A stretch of 64,000 bases of DNA, taken from Porodaedalea pini. Its lineage: Eukaryota > Basidiomycota > Agaricomycetes > Hymenochaetales > Hymenochaetaceae. Below are positions 21,440 through 32,921 of this stretch, piece by piece. How positions within the stretch are numbered: the stretch's first letter is position 1; every line of letters begins with the position of its first letter. The translations under genes were made by a program, and so were the position numbers. The stretch is from assembly GCA_002794775.1 (NCBI GenBank), contig NBAY01000036.1:186001-250000 (forward strand). Reading direction: 5' to 3'. The notes under the pieces are model-generated. The model made no database searches and was not told where the DNA came from. It saw only the letters and a program-made list of their open reading frames with translations.

Positions 21440-22610
21440 TTAATATGGCTTGTATCGCTTCGTCTCCTTCAACTTCTCCACCTTCTCCAGATCTTCCTTC
21501 CATTTCTTCTTGAGCTCGATCAACTCTGCGAAAAGAAAAACGAACAAGCTTAGCACAAGATTGTGATTTTACCTTTTAAAAGTAGCCCATTCTTACCTTG
21601 TCTCTTTTTCTCGTGCTTTTGGAAAGCGTAGAAACCCTCCTTTTCCGCACCGCCCTTCTTCTTTTGCTTCTTCTTTCCGCGAGCGCGCGAGGAGGCCTCC
21701 CCCGAGTCGTGGAAGCGCTTGCTCGCGACTCCGACGCCGCCGCCGAGCGTCTGTCCATATGCACCGCCACGCGCAACGAGAGTGAAGCCGTCCTCGTCCA
21801 CTAGCGCCTCGCCCTTGCGGTACGGGCTCGTCGCGTGCTTGCGGCGCTGCCGCTCCTCGTAGTCGAGCAGCGCGATCGCGCTCTCTGCGTGTGCGCGCAC
21901 GGCGGGGAGTGGGGGCCGCAGGGCGGCGTGGAGGGCCTTGTAGTGTGCGAGCCCGCGCGGTTCTGCGGACTGCGGCGCGGACTGCGGCCAGGGGCGCGCG
22001 GGGTGTGGAGGGGAGAGCGCGGAGGCGAGGGAGGAGGCGTCGAGGAAGACGAGGAAGGCGGTGCGGCCGGTGTGCCGGAGTGTGCGCAGTGCGGGCGAGG
22101 GGAGGGGTGTGATGAGTGGCGCCGTCGCTCGTCGTTTTTTGCTTTTCCTTTTCCTTTCTTATGCCTTTTTCGCGGGGCGTGCGTGCTCTTCGTCTACTTC
22201 CATTCCTTCGCCGTCGCCGTCGCCCGCCTTCCTCCTGTTCTTCCTCGTCGCTGTCGCCGTCGCCGCCGTCGCTGTCGTCAACGGCGTTCAGAGCGTCTAG
22301 CGCCTCCTCTTCCGCGGCGCGCTGGTCAAACACGACCTTCTCGACTAGACCGTCGGGCTTGAAGAAGAGCGCGAGCTCGCGCTGCGTCGCGTCCGGCGGG
22401 ACGTTCACGAGGAACAGCGTGCGGTCCTTCGGGAGGACGTCGGCTGCTGCTTTGTCTGCTGTCTTTTTCGCTGTCGCTGTCGCTGCCTTCTTCGAAGGAG
22501 GAGGAAGAGGAGGATGTGTGCACCTTTCCGTATAGTATATGTGTTGCATCTTTTGAGTAGGTGACGGGCAGCACAGAGAAGCCTGAGATTGTGTCGGGGA
22601 ACGCGCCCAT
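21440..22610 (-). CDS. RRP7: RRP7, small-subunit rRNA processing protein
   Basis: Rrp7 acts in the UTP-C part of the small-subunit processome in the nucleolus. The start MGAFPDTISGFSVLPVTYS is followed by RTLFLVNVPPDATQREL, LRTLRHTGRTAFLVFLDASS, HYKALHAALRPPLPAVRAH, VDEDGFTLVARGGAYGQTLGGG and, after a last intron, LIELKKKWKEDLEKVEKLKE-KRYKPY, the conserved Rrp7 C-terminus. The frame changes twice: once in the Ser-rich stretch near 22470-22520 and once in the basic linker near 22160-22260, where a TAA would interrupt it. Short introns or base indels could explain this. It is divergent from CDC7 with about 220 bp between the starts. Confidence 0.8.
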
Positions 22611-22718
22611 GGTCGCGGTGGGCAAAACTTCAGGAGGCAAAAAAAGTACTTAACTTTAGCTAGAGATCGACGGGGGTATATGACATAAGTAATATAATTA
22701 CGTATAACATGTGACTGA

Positions 22719-22758
22719 ACGCGTCGCGCTCACGTGTTTACAGTTATTTGGCACGCGT
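22719..22758. promoter_or_regulatory. Two MCB-type boxes upstream of CDC7
   Basis: ACGCGT occurs at 22719-22724 and 22753-22758, with a CACGTG box at 22731-22736 between them. In ascomycete yeasts ACGCGT is bound by MBF at G1/S genes. Its position 70-110 bp before a replication kinase fits that role, and the boxes also sit about 110-150 bp from the RRP7 start. Confidence 0.5.
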
Positions 22759-22827
22759 CTTCAACATTCGTTGCTCGGCCGGCGACTGTCGTTCCCTCCT
22801 GGCCATCGCGCACATCGTCGTCGGAAG

Positions 22828-25236
22828 ATGGCCGCTCCAGCCCTGTTCTCGCACCACTCCTCGAACCCCCTAGAAGTGCCTACCTCGGACCCGCTGAACG
22901 CGCGCTACCGTGAACAGCTCGAGCTTCGGCGGGAGAAGCAGGCTGGCTGTGGTGGTGCGCTAGCGCCCTCGTCGGACGACCCTATCGCGGGATACCACGT
23001 CGACGAGAAGGTGGCGGAGTACCAGAACCATGTTTCCTTGCTCCTTTCGCAACAGATGGCGTCGAAGCCGCTGCGCAGCCGAAGCCGAAGCTGGGGCGTT
23101 TGGGCTGTTACGAGCCACTGCCGCCGACGCTAGCTGAAAGGGGCGTCGCGCACGAGCAGATCACGGATACGGAGAGCGACGATGAACTTGAGATAGTGCA
23201 TAGCGACCACGCGGAGATCATGCAGATACAGCCAGTAGAGCAGCAGGGCGAGGGCGAGGGCGAGGGCGGGGAAGAAGAACTGGAGGGTGGGAATGATGTG
23301 GCAGAGACGGGACCGGACGAGGAGTTCGAGGAGGAGCCGGAGACGGATGAGGAGATGAGTATTTTCTTGAAGTCGGCTGAAGAGCGCGAGGAGATCGAGG
23401 AGGAGATTGCGGACCTCGAGGAGGCCGTGCCACAGCTGATGGAGGACTACAAGATCGTCGACCGCTTGGGCACGGGCACGTTCTCCTCCGTGTACAAGGC
23501 GCTCGACATCGCCTACGAGACGAAGTGGCACAATAGCTCGTGGCGGGGTCACCACCCCCCCTCGTCGTCGGCGCACTACCAGTCCGCCCGCGTTCCATCT
23601 GGCGCAAAGGTCTTCGTCGCGATTAAGCGCATCTACGTGACGAGCAACCCGGAGCGCATCCGCAATGAAATCGCGATCCTCGAGGACTGCCGCGGCTGCC
23701 GACATGTCTCGCAGCTCATCACCGCGTTTCGCCACCGCGACCAGGTGGTCGCCGTCATGCCGTACCACCGCAACGACGACTTCCGCGACTTCTACCGCAC
23801 GCTGCCGATGCCCGGAATCAAGGCGTACTTTCGCTGTCTCTTGCGCGCATTACGGGACATCCACGCGCGCGGGGTCATCCATCGCGATGTGAAGCCCGCG
23901 AACTTCTTGTTCGACTCGCGCACCCGTGTTGGAACGCTGTGCGACTTTGGCCTTGCGTGTGTATGTGACGATGGGAACTTGCTTGCTTTCTGCTCGTGTG
24001 CTTAACGTATTTTTTAGCGCGTTGATCTCGATGCAAAGCATGGGCACTGCCTGCACACGCCACCATCGCGCGAGCACATTCACGGCCAAAAGAAGTCGAG
24101 CAAGCTGATTGACACCAATCTCGTCAAGACGATGCAGCGCGAGGCGCGACAGAAAGGGACGTGGTCTTCAGACCGCGTAGGGTACCTCGACAAGGATATG
24201 CGGTAAACCCTTCAACGACACGACTGCAGGCCATCGACTGAACTATCTTTGCAGACCGCATTCTAAGGCCAACAGGGCAGGCACACGCGGCTTCCGCGCG
24301 CCTGAAGTTTTACTCAAATGCAACGAGCAGACGGGCGGTGAGTGCATCAAGGCTTTTGAAGAAGAAAGCACTCAATGCAGGGAACAGCTATCGACATCTG
24401 GTCCGTTGGAATGATTCTTCTCTTCTTCTTAACTGGAAAGTTTCCTCTCTTCCAATCGAACGACGATATCGAGGCTCTCATGGAAATCGCTACTATTATC
24501 GGAAAAAGGCGCATGGAAGGCGCGGCGACTTTGCACAGTAAGCATGACAAGTCTGACTTGCTCATGATGACCCTCAATTGCGTTGATAGATCGAACGTTT
24601 GCTACGAATGTACCCACTGTTACACGCGACGGCATGACTTGGCGCGAGTTCGTCGAGAAAAATAACCCGGACATCCTTGACCTGCCTTCTCCTCCTGGCT
24701 CGCCATCATCTTCTGCTTCCAATCCTCTCAATACGTCTTCAAGCGCCGACACTTATATCCAGGATCTCGAACTCGCATTTGACCTGCTCGAAAAGCTGCT
24801 CCTACCCGAGTCCATCCACCGCATCACCGCGCGCGATGCGCTTTATCATCCGTTCCTCGCCGAGCACTCTGGCTCCTCCTGCTATTCCTCTTCGTCCTCA
24901 GGAACGAGTTCGAGTCTAGACACAGACCTCGGCGACGATGCGTTCTTTCCGCATCCGCTCGGTGGCGGACGCTGCGGCGAGTACCATTTCGTGGACGAGG
25001 TGACGGAGGAGCACCGTGTCCGCATTCCAATGCCTTACGGCGACGTGATACGCCTCCTGCAGGCCGGCGAGGGCATCCCCATAGGAAACCACCCTTGCGA
25101 ATTCCACGAGCACATGGAAGAGTTCCAGGACCCCCCTGAGATGGAAAATGGCGATCATTTTTGTAACGAGTCGTTCTATGATTGTCAGGCAGTCGACAAA
25201 GAGCTCGGAGGCGGGAGCTCTGCTAGTATCGAATGA
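22828..25236 (+). CDS. CDC7: CDC7/Hsk1-type protein kinase (DDK catalytic subunit)
   Basis: This kinase with its Dbf4 partner phosphorylates MCM to fire replication origins. Kinase motifs in order: Gly loop LGTGTFSSVYKA, VAIKRI (catalytic Lys), HRDVKPANFLF, CDFGLA, then a long insert (DLDAKHGHCLHTPPSREH to GYLDKDMRPHSKANRAG), RGFRAPEVLL, DIWSVGMILLFFLTGKFPLF, and a second insert before LLLPESIHRITARDALYHPF. Both inserts are typical of Cdc7. Introns lie at 23961-24017, 24203-24254, 24338-24380 and 24538-24589. The frame shifts near 23055-23080, after SLLLSQQ, and the 24337/24381 junction is off by one base. The start ATG at 22828 is therefore provisional. Confidence 0.85.
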
Positions 25237-25784
25237 TCGGATGTCTCGCCTTTCTCCGCTTTATATTCTGCACTCTACTCGCACGTTTTTCTAAGCTTTC
25301 ATCATTCCATTCGGAGCCACATACCTGATGCATTACGGTTTTCTTGTTGCTTTCATTTATTCCTTTTAGTTTATAACACCCAGCATCCATGCATTTGTTG
25401 ACTCTTGTCAGGGACGTCCAAGTTCTCGCCTGTATTGCACGCATTCTTACAATATACAAAAGGGACTGAAATCACATAGGTTTTTGGGGGAAATCAATCA
25501 TGAAGAGAACAATTATTGTAACTACACGGAGAGCTCCCTGAGTCAGAGTCGACTTCGTATTTCGCACGATATTCTGAACTCAGTTTCCTACGAACGAAAA
25601 GCAATGACTCGGAGTAATGCAAGTAAGGTCCAGAAGCATTGGCGCGCTGATGGACTAGGTGTTCTTGTTATCACCACAAGAAAATATATACTTCCAAATA
25701 CGTATGAGAAACTCTTCAATACCTCCATTGGCTGTTTTTGTGATAGACTACCTATGGAGATACACGGCTTCTACCCTTGATGAT
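25237..25784. other. Intergenic region
   Basis: 3' flank of CDC7 and 5' flank of the tRNA gene. Nothing else is supported. Confidence 0.5.
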
Positions 25785-25866
25785 GGGGTAGTGGCGTAAT
25801 GGCAACGCGTTTGGCTTCGATTGCCTGCGTACCAAAAGATTGCAGGTTCGAGTCCTGTCTGCCTCA
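25785..25866 (+). tRNA. tRNA-Arg(UCG) with a 10-nt intron
   Basis: The acceptor stem pairs GGGGTAG with CTGCCTC (with G-U pairs). The D stem is GCGT/ACGC, the anticodon stem TTTGG/CCAAA and the T arm GCAGG-TTCGAGT-CCTGT, with discriminator A. The anticodon loop reads CT-TCG-A, then a 10-nt intron after position 37 (TTGCCTGCGT, 25821-25830), then A38. The A box (TGGCGTAATGG) and B box (GGTTCGAGTCC) are canonical. A TTTTTT terminator follows about 20 bp downstream. Confidence 0.85.
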
Positions 25867-26238
25867 ATGATTTGCTTTGAGTGCGATTTTTTGGAAGAAA
25901 CGAGAGCCATGGGGAAAAAATGTGAAAATGCACATGACTTTTTGTTTTGCCTGAATTGAACTGCTTCAAACGCGCGACACTTTGTCGTCTTTGGATTCTT
26001 CAGAATGATAGTAAGATTCGGCACATTTGTTTGGCTACTCGACGAGCAGCGAGTGGATAAGCTTGAGGAAGTCATCTGGAGATAACTTAGAATGCATACA
26101 TTTCGTTGATGTAATATTCTCTATTTCTCCCACTTGTGAAGAGGTAGGGAGGAGAGGAGAGGTGCTCAAATCCAGTTCCGTTCAGAATCGCCAGGATGAG
26201 GATTTCAGTCCAGACTGTGTGGTACTACTTCGCTTACC

Positions 26239-26617
26239 CACCGCAGGCTCAGGGTATTGCTCTGCTGTGTAGCAGCTACCGAGGCCCTCAGACAGCTGTG
26301 AGAATCACACCGAACAGTATGGTTGGAGTGCGTGATAAAGAGATAGTTTATTGTGGTCATCGTGGTGAGTGCTGAGCAAGGGAAACCCAATGCCGTTCTG
26401 TTTATTTTCTTGTCAGTACTCATTGAGCAGCATGATTCTGCCTTAAACACACAGATACGAAGGAGAGATCTGGCAGATAGAGGACTCTACTGAGGGAAAG
26501 TCATGGTGAATGCGCGGTACATACGTAAATGAGGGAGATTGGTTTTTCATAGTTGAGATCTTGAAGACAAAACAATTGGAGGTGAACACTTTATTATAGC
26601 TACAAATTCCACGCCTG
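26239..26617. repeat. Dispersed repeat copy A
   Basis: It is about 90% similar by eye to 30420-30790, including GCTGTGTAGCAGC, CTCAGACAGCTGTGAGAAT, TTTATTTTCTTGTCAGTACT and GAGATCTTGAAGACAAAAC. There is no coding capacity and no clear TG/CA or inverted ends. The copy is cut at its right side by the MITE that begins at 26621. Confidence 0.6.
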
Positions 26618-26620
26618 GTA

Positions 26621-27227
26621 CAGTGTAGTACGGGTACTTTGTACACCTACTTGTAAACTGTTTTATTGTGGATCTATTACTTCTCCCCCTCCCCTAAACA
26701 TTTGTACACATGTACACATGTATAGCAAGAATGCTCTATAGAAGTTTGAAGGCAATCCATGCAACAGAAAATGTTTTAAAAAATAAATGAAAATCAAGGT
26801 ATTTGTCACAGAGGGACCGTACTTCGTACACCCCGCGACACTGCCGCACTTGTTCTCGGGCAAAAATGTCACACTTTCATGCCTTCATGTACAATTTGCC
26901 ACTTTGGAGGCACTTTACGCACCAGTTTCACATTGATCTCATCAGAAAAAAATAATCTTTTTGAGTGCCCTTGATAGCAGCTATAATAATATCTACTTTT
27001 ATTTGAGGAATAGTTAAATAAAAAATTTACATGAAATGATTACCATGGGCTGCTAAGTAGGAAAAGGTCAAATTTCGGCATGTTTGATGTCCTCAGAATC
27101 AAATACTTCTCTCAAGTTTGATATGAGCATTCCTTAGTATACAAGAAATGTACGTAAATTTTTTGAAGTGTTTAGGAGTAGAGTTGAGTAAGGTATCGCT
27201 GGTGTACAAAGTACCCGTACTACACAG
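26621..27227. mobile_element. MITE with TA target duplication
   Basis: Inverted termini C(A/T)GTGTAGTACGGG, continuing GTACTTTGTACACC (about 28 bp with one mismatch), are flanked by TA (26619-26620, 27228-27229). The interior is AT-rich and non-coding, with a further partial copy of the end motif near 26818-26832 (GTACTTCGTACACC). The size, 607 bp, fits a non-autonomous Tc1/mariner derivative unrelated in its ends to the element at 16495. Confidence 0.65.
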
Positions 27228-27237
27228 TACTGTACTT

Positions 27238-27344
27238 GTCCGTGCTGGAACGCGCTATCAGGGTGCCCGCAGAGTCAGACATCCCCAGGTGTCGGCCGCC
27301 CGTACTCTCGAAATGGTACAGGGCCGCGCCCGTGTGGTCGATCA
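27238..27344 (-). pseudogene. Gene fragment related to the 32240-32921 gene
   Basis: These 107 bp are over 90% identical by eye to 32650-32757, which lie inside exon 1 of the intact gene. Similarity ends abruptly on both sides; the left edge is 8 bp past the MITE's TA. It is either a remnant of a second gene copy or a captured piece. Confidence 0.6.
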
Positions 27345-27669
27345 CCAGAGGAGCAATGCGCAATCCGAAAGGCCAGAAGGGCCTGAACGAGACCAGTTTT
27401 AGGGTACGATCATAGCAAGAAAATTCTAAACGGATACTAAAACTGAAGTCTAAGGCGTCATAACTATGACACTATTAACGAACGAAACTGTGAATTGAAG
27501 ACATAGACGAATGCCAGTAGAAACCATGTACAGAATTAGAAATGCGGGAAAACAGTAGAGAAGATATTTTTTTGTCTCTTTCAGAGCTCACATAGACGCT
27601 CGACGAGTTTTACGAAGGGAACGGATGCAATGATCTAAGAAGATCTTGCAGGTCTGTTGCAGGTGCACG

Positions 27670-28679
27670 TTATAGCTGAAATTCAAGAACCAAATAGGAA
27701 GAACAGTAACTCACGTAAAACATGCGCGTTCCTTTTGACAGACGCCTAACGCGCGCCGGCTGGTCCCCATTGTCACTACTTTGTCCGCCGTCCAAATCCA
27801 GAAAACTGACATAGGATACCGCGTCGTCATCTATTGGAGGAAGCTGGACTAGCTCAGGTTCGCGCTGTAGAGTCGTGGGCGTGTCGGCGATGAAAGGGTC
27901 TATTTTGGTCGCCAACTCGGGCTTGAGAATGCGTATGAGACCAAAACGTTATAGGAATTGCTCATATTCAAACATAAGGTGGACGTACAATCTCGATAGG
28001 TTTAGGGACACGTCGTAGATCATCTTCGTCACGGTGGTCAGTCGTCGTCTATGAATTAGCAGTTTTAAACGTCGTCCTAATTCAGACCGTCTGAACCGCT
28101 CACCATTGCCCAATCACCGGTACGCGAGTCCTGAACTGACAATGGATATGGATGGTAGTTCGGAACGCTCTTCCAGACGATGCGCCTGCGATGCGGACGG
28201 CTGAAAGCGTCGCAGCAGATGTCTGCTGACAACCAGAGTAAATGAAGGATATACCGCCCTTCGGCTCACTCTTCCGCGGAACTCCATCCCAACGAGCAGC
28301 TAAGCGACCTCAGGAGTCGAATGTGATGCCCAGATGCGCTGAGATGGGCCGGGGGGGGGGGGGGAGAGGAGGAGAAACACGTAGCGACCCGAGCGGCGCA
28401 AAGACAAGGATTCTCAGCCCTCGAATTCATTAGCATATAAACAGAAGCAAGCTTTTTTCGTAATCCCGTTACCTCGAAGTAGAAGTCGCTTTGAGGAGGT
28501 AACGCTGATGCCGCGGTCTTCATTGGGGTTTGGTCGCCGACGCGCACACACATTAGGCTGGTATCTGCTACGGCCACTTTTGTCGTGCCCTCCTTGTTGA
28601 AAATTCGCGAGGTCTTTCTGATTGTCATCACCAGTATCCAAAGCATCCTAGACAAGATCTGTGAATTGCTGTAGGGCAA
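27670..28679 (-). other. Possible degraded gene, unassigned
   Basis: Several short open stretches on the minus strand look protein-like: IFNKEGTTKVAVADTSLM before a GT donor near 28475, and PELVQLPPIDDDAVSYVSF near 27800. They do not join into one reading frame that I can defend, and I recognise no domain. A G run near 28350 interrupts the region. Confidence 0.25.
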
Positions 28680-30419
28680 CGGTCAAGAATGTACGTGGTC
28701 TTCGGCAGCCATACTCTTCATCAACCTCCAGGCTCCGCCAAAAATCTCTTCAATGGGGCAGAGAAGCCAGTCTTGACACAAACTCGTCGTGCAGATGCAC
28801 GCTTGGGTTCGTTGCAGCCAGTTGAGAAGAGCCGTACGCACTTTTCTTCGTCCTTTATTCTTTCTTCTGGCCTTCAGATTACTTCTCTTTCCTACTCATC
28901 TCGCCTCCCAAAGCGGTCACTCACACATGCATGTCTCCTTCCGCCTTCCACGTCACCAACGTCTTCGCAAGTCAAGAGAAAACGTCGCAAGGGCATTCGT
29001 GGTCAGTCCACAAGAGCCTTCCATAAAAGGAAATACACAGGTAAGCCATCCTGTCCGGTGAAAAGATGCTGCGAGCTGAGAACGGCAACGTCTCTTGTTG
29101 ACCACTATCATCGAAACATGCGCATTTCATGTTTAACACAGAGTGACACTTGACAAGCCTGCAAAAGGCCGAAGAACAAGACCAAGAATTGCGCCACAGA
29201 CAGGATAATCATCAGAGTCAAAGGTGCGAGGCCAGAAGCGGCAAAGTACATATACTCTCTTGCAACAGCGGAATGGTACTGGAAGAAGACGTGTTGAGTG
29301 CTCCCATGGACTAACAGGCTAGAAAGAAATAGGTAGAAATCCGACGACAAAAACACGCACCAACATTTGTGGTACACGCTACACACAATGCAAGTTCTAT
29401 ATCCCATGCCCCCTCAACAGCACGGAGTCAGAAGTAGCTCAGACGACTTTGAAAGCACTTTATGAATGAGTCTGGAAGGCGCTACTCAAGAATTGTCAGA
29501 ACGAACATTGAAATAATGTGGGTACACATCCTTCGTGTCACTGAAATGAATAAGTATCAGTTCCTCTCGATACGCCAGGAGAACGACACCAACCCGACAG
29601 CCACCAGGTCTTACAACCATCTCACTAGTCCACAATGCATGATATTATTCGCAGGCTGGAACAGTGATCGAGTACACACCCCTCAGTTCAACAATCCGAG
29701 CCCCAATTCCCCCCCTTTGATTTGACAAGCAAAAGTCCGACAACAGACACACTCCCTGCAAGCCGTTCGTCGCTTCAGATGCAAAGAAATCCGATGTCCA
29801 AAGTCATGAGCAGAGAATGGGGCAAATACGGCATTTCGAGAGTCAAGACGTCAAGTGTTTTGGCCCCCTCATGGATTCTCCAAGCCACCGTACGTCCACT
29901 ATCTTGAAATCAATGGCAGACGCTCTACCCGGCTCGGAGTCTGCTTGCATTGGTCTGCGGTTGAAGGTCGACGCAGTCGCGATGGAGCAGGAGTCAAACT
30001 GGAAGAAGAGGAACGCCCTCGGCAAAACATCTGGTGACTGTGACTCGGTCCGAATCAACAGTTGTCGACACGCATCCGTGGCTTCCTCTCTCTTCTCTAG
30101 CTCCCTTTCCTAACGAATCTGCTGATCGGTCCTCTCATAAATGTCCTGGAAACCCTCGCATTAGTCTCTCCGAAATGGCATGCACGGGAATTTCAAGGCT
30201 TTTCCTCCAACACCCAGTCTCACTCTTTTTTGGTCTTGTCCGCCGGTCTACTTCACCTCTTGCCAGACCACTTACCAGCCCAACTTCACTCCGAGTTTCT
30301 GTTCATTAATAGTATCTCGCATTCACGCGATGCGAAAGCAGGATTCCAACATGTATATGCGACCTCAGCTGAAGCTCCCCAGCTACATTCTTCCGACCCG
30401 CGAAGTATGTCCAAGACGT
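28680..30419. other. Accessory region without a supported gene
   Basis: Only short frames without motifs are present. A minus-strand stretch at 29108-29407 is hydrophobic and could be a relic of a membrane protein, but I cannot place it. Confidence 0.35.
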
Positions 30420-30790
30420 CACCACAGGCTCGGGGCATTGATCTGCTGTGTAGCAGCCACCGAGGGTCTCAGACAGCTGTGAGAATTGCCGTACAGTATG
30501 GTTGGAGCGCGACAGAGAGACAGTTTATTGTGGTGAATCCTGAGCAAGGGAAACCAAATGCCGTTCTATTTATTTTCTTGTCAGTACTCATTGAGCAGCA
30601 TGACTCTGCCTTAAACACACAGATAGGAAGGACAGATCTGGCAAATAGAGGAGTCTTTTGAGGGAAAGTCGTGGTGAACGCGCGGTACATATGTAAATGA
30701 GGGAGATTGGTTTTTCATAGTTGAGATCTTGAAGACAAAACAATTGGAAGCAAACACTTTGTAGCTACAAATATGCCTGGTACTTTCTAA
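30420..30790. repeat. Dispersed repeat copy B
   Basis: Second copy of the repeat at 26239-26617, in the same orientation 4.2 kb away. It continues past the point where the MITE interrupts copy A: GCCTGGTACTTTC here corresponds to the interrupted GCCTGGTA there. Together the two copies give an approximate empty-site comparison. Confidence 0.6.
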
Positions 30791-31155
30791 TATACTGCGG
30801 AGCACTTGATTATATCCAGAGTTGCTTTGGCGGGACGTGCGGGAGCTCTGGCTTGGTTTTGAGCAAAACGAAGTAGAATGATCAGTGACGTCGACCGCTT
30901 CTGAATTTCTGTGAATGCCAAGGTCTGTGCTCAGTATCGAGTAATGCTGTGATGCACAGCGCCGTGATTTTAGCGCACATAACTCCTCGAGTTCTTCAAG
31001 GCGGGGTCGCCAAGGAAGGACCAAGTACATACCGGTGGTTTGTTCGATTAGACGGTGCATACGCATGGGCGGGAGATATACTTCCTACCTTGAGCACAAA
31101 AGCAAATCATCAGCATACGAATTTAATTGATATTCTTTTCTTCGTGCTTGACCTC

Positions 31156-31792
31156 TTATGCTTTGGACATGCTCTGTAAGTGAGCCTGCTGTGACGAATC
31201 AGAAGCATTAGATGTCAGTCATTAATTAAGTTGACGGATTACAAGCCCGGAGACATACTCACCAGATCCTCGTATTCGTACCGGTCCCAAATTGGCTTGT
31301 CATCCGCATCTAATTTAGATATTGCCTTGTCTCCGTACATATCCACTGCCAGACGGCTAGTGTATCCGGAGTCGAAGTCATTCAGAGGTAGACAATCTCC
31401 CCATCCTTCCCGTAATGCATCAGAAGATTATCTTCGGTGATGTCGAGATGCGTTTGGCCCAGTACTCGGCGCATCTGACCGAGGCCTACGCGTGCCAAGC
31501 CTCGTTAGGTGCGGGCATTGCGCACAAGGGGCAACGACGTACACACCGTCGCTTCCTTTAAATGCGCGAAGACATTCGAAAGACTCAGCGTCACGTCTTC
31601 ACCGGGGCGCGAACCGTCGTCTTCTAGCTCACATTCTTCGGTCATATGCACTGTGCGGTGGACCAGCGGTGCGCACACGATTCTGTTGCGCGTATCGGGT
31701 GGCTCGCGCTCCTTTGCCGACTCCTTCGCTATCACGGCGAGTAGTTTCCCGACATCCTCTCCATCGAAGTTTGGATTGAATTTGGATTCCAT
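31156..31792 (-). pseudogene. Kinase-like C-lobe remnant
   Basis: Minus-strand text includes GQTHLDITEDNLLMHYGKDGE, resembling a kinase catalytic loop (H-x-D-I-T-x-x-N), then IVYL, and after a 2-base frame break NDFDSGYTSRLAVDMYGDK. A 73-nt intron may follow EYEDL, ending in a short tail to TAA at 31156-31158. No Gly loop or catalytic Lys is seen upstream. It is related in pattern to the gene at 37784-38344, and both resemble the loosely defined fungal kinase-like families such as FunK1. The frame break suggests decay. Confidence 0.4.
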
Positions 31793-32239
31793 GTATACGT
31801 AGGAGTCAAGTGTGGGTCAATAGAAATGAGCTTGAGGGTACAACACGACGGCAGGTTGTGTTTGAATTTCAGACCGCCAACCGATCACCGACACGTGCCA
31901 TGTGCATAGCAGCTTGAGCGTTCTGCACTGTAGAAACTCAATAGTACGAGTCATTACCAAGTTTCTTAACCATGCCGCACAGCTGGATAGGCACTACGGG
32001 TCACCTTCAAATGTACATCCCACTCCATTCGGACTCTCGCTGTGAAGAAAGAAATACTTATCATACATGACTGACAATATCATGAAAATGCACAGCTCCG
32101 GTCTCGTGGATAACAAACTATAGACACAGCACATAAGATATCTGCCATGGTTGGTCAACAGATTTCTCAACCCTTGATAATGACGAACAATGGAACATAC
32201 TATATGTACTCCCCAGCCAATCGAGAACAGATCTCTCGC
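31793..32239. other. Intergenic region
   Basis: No gene is supported. It is the downstream flank of the 206-aa gene and the upstream side of the kinase-like remnant. Confidence 0.4.
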
Positions 32240-32921
32240 TCACGCTTTGCTTTTCCTAGGCATGATGTTTCGGATCGCCTTGCCCATTGCTCCCTCCTTC
32301 TTCATGACACCGGACTCTATGAGTGCAGTAACAAATACAATGTACGCCTGAAGACCAGGCACCTGCAGACCCGCGGAGACCATCTCCACTGCAGGCTTCC
32401 CGGTGTAGTTGTAGACGATCGCGACGCGCTCACTAGCAGGCGTCGTACGCACGATGGCATAGAAAATTTCCTGCACAAATTCGTACTTCTGTCCGTCATG
32501 TATGAGCACCGCGCCGCTGCGATTAATTATCATTAATTTGGGGAAGGGCCAGAAGAGAGGATGAATGAACGACGCACGTATTTCCTGGTGACCCACGCTC
32601 GATGAACTTCTTCGCCTTGACATCTTCGTTTCCACCATAGAATACGCGTCCGTCCTGGAAACGCGCTATCAGGGTGCCCGCAGAGTCAGACATCTCCAGG
32701 TGTCGTCCGCCCGCACTCTCGAAATGGTACAGAGCCGCGTCCGTGTGGTCGATCACCTCCGCAGTACGGATGCCCGCGCCGGACGCAGTGAAGCGCACGA
32801 CGTTCACGTTCGCGGGATCGGGATGTGGTGGGCCGCGCGGGTTGTAACCGCCCATGGGGTCGCTCCTGTTCGGCACGGTATAGCGGTGTCCCGAATAGTT
32901 AAAATCGTGTGCCGTGGCCAT
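32240..32921 (-). CDS. Lineage-specific 206-aa protein, tubby/DUF6593-like pattern
   Basis: Two exons (32921-32578, 32516-32240) join in phase (AC|C) to 206 residues. The repeated beta-strand pattern (NVVRFTASGAGIRTAEVIDH, ALYHFESAGGRHLEM, GTLIARFQDGRVFYGG, AVLIHDGQKYEFVQE, VAIVYNYTGKPAVEM, AYIVFVTALIESGVMKKEG) resembles the LURP/tubby-like barrels of agaricomycete DUF6593 proteins. The family call is tentative because I rely on pattern, not on a diagnostic motif. There is no signal peptide, and the C-terminus is basic. A fragment of a close relative lies at 27238-27344. Confidence 0.65.

Noticed and set aside
21835..22535. Several plus-strand frames opposite RRP7
   Set aside because: The minus strand carries clear Rrp7 motifs; the plus frames are Arg/Val/Ser-rich shadows without motifs.
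23130..23768. 212-codon minus-strand frame
   Set aside because: Lies opposite the CDC7 kinase domain; no motif and no intron structure.
29108..29407. Hydrophobic minus-strand frame, possible membrane protein
   Set aside because: No recognisable family, no neighbouring exons, embedded in repeat-rich DNA.
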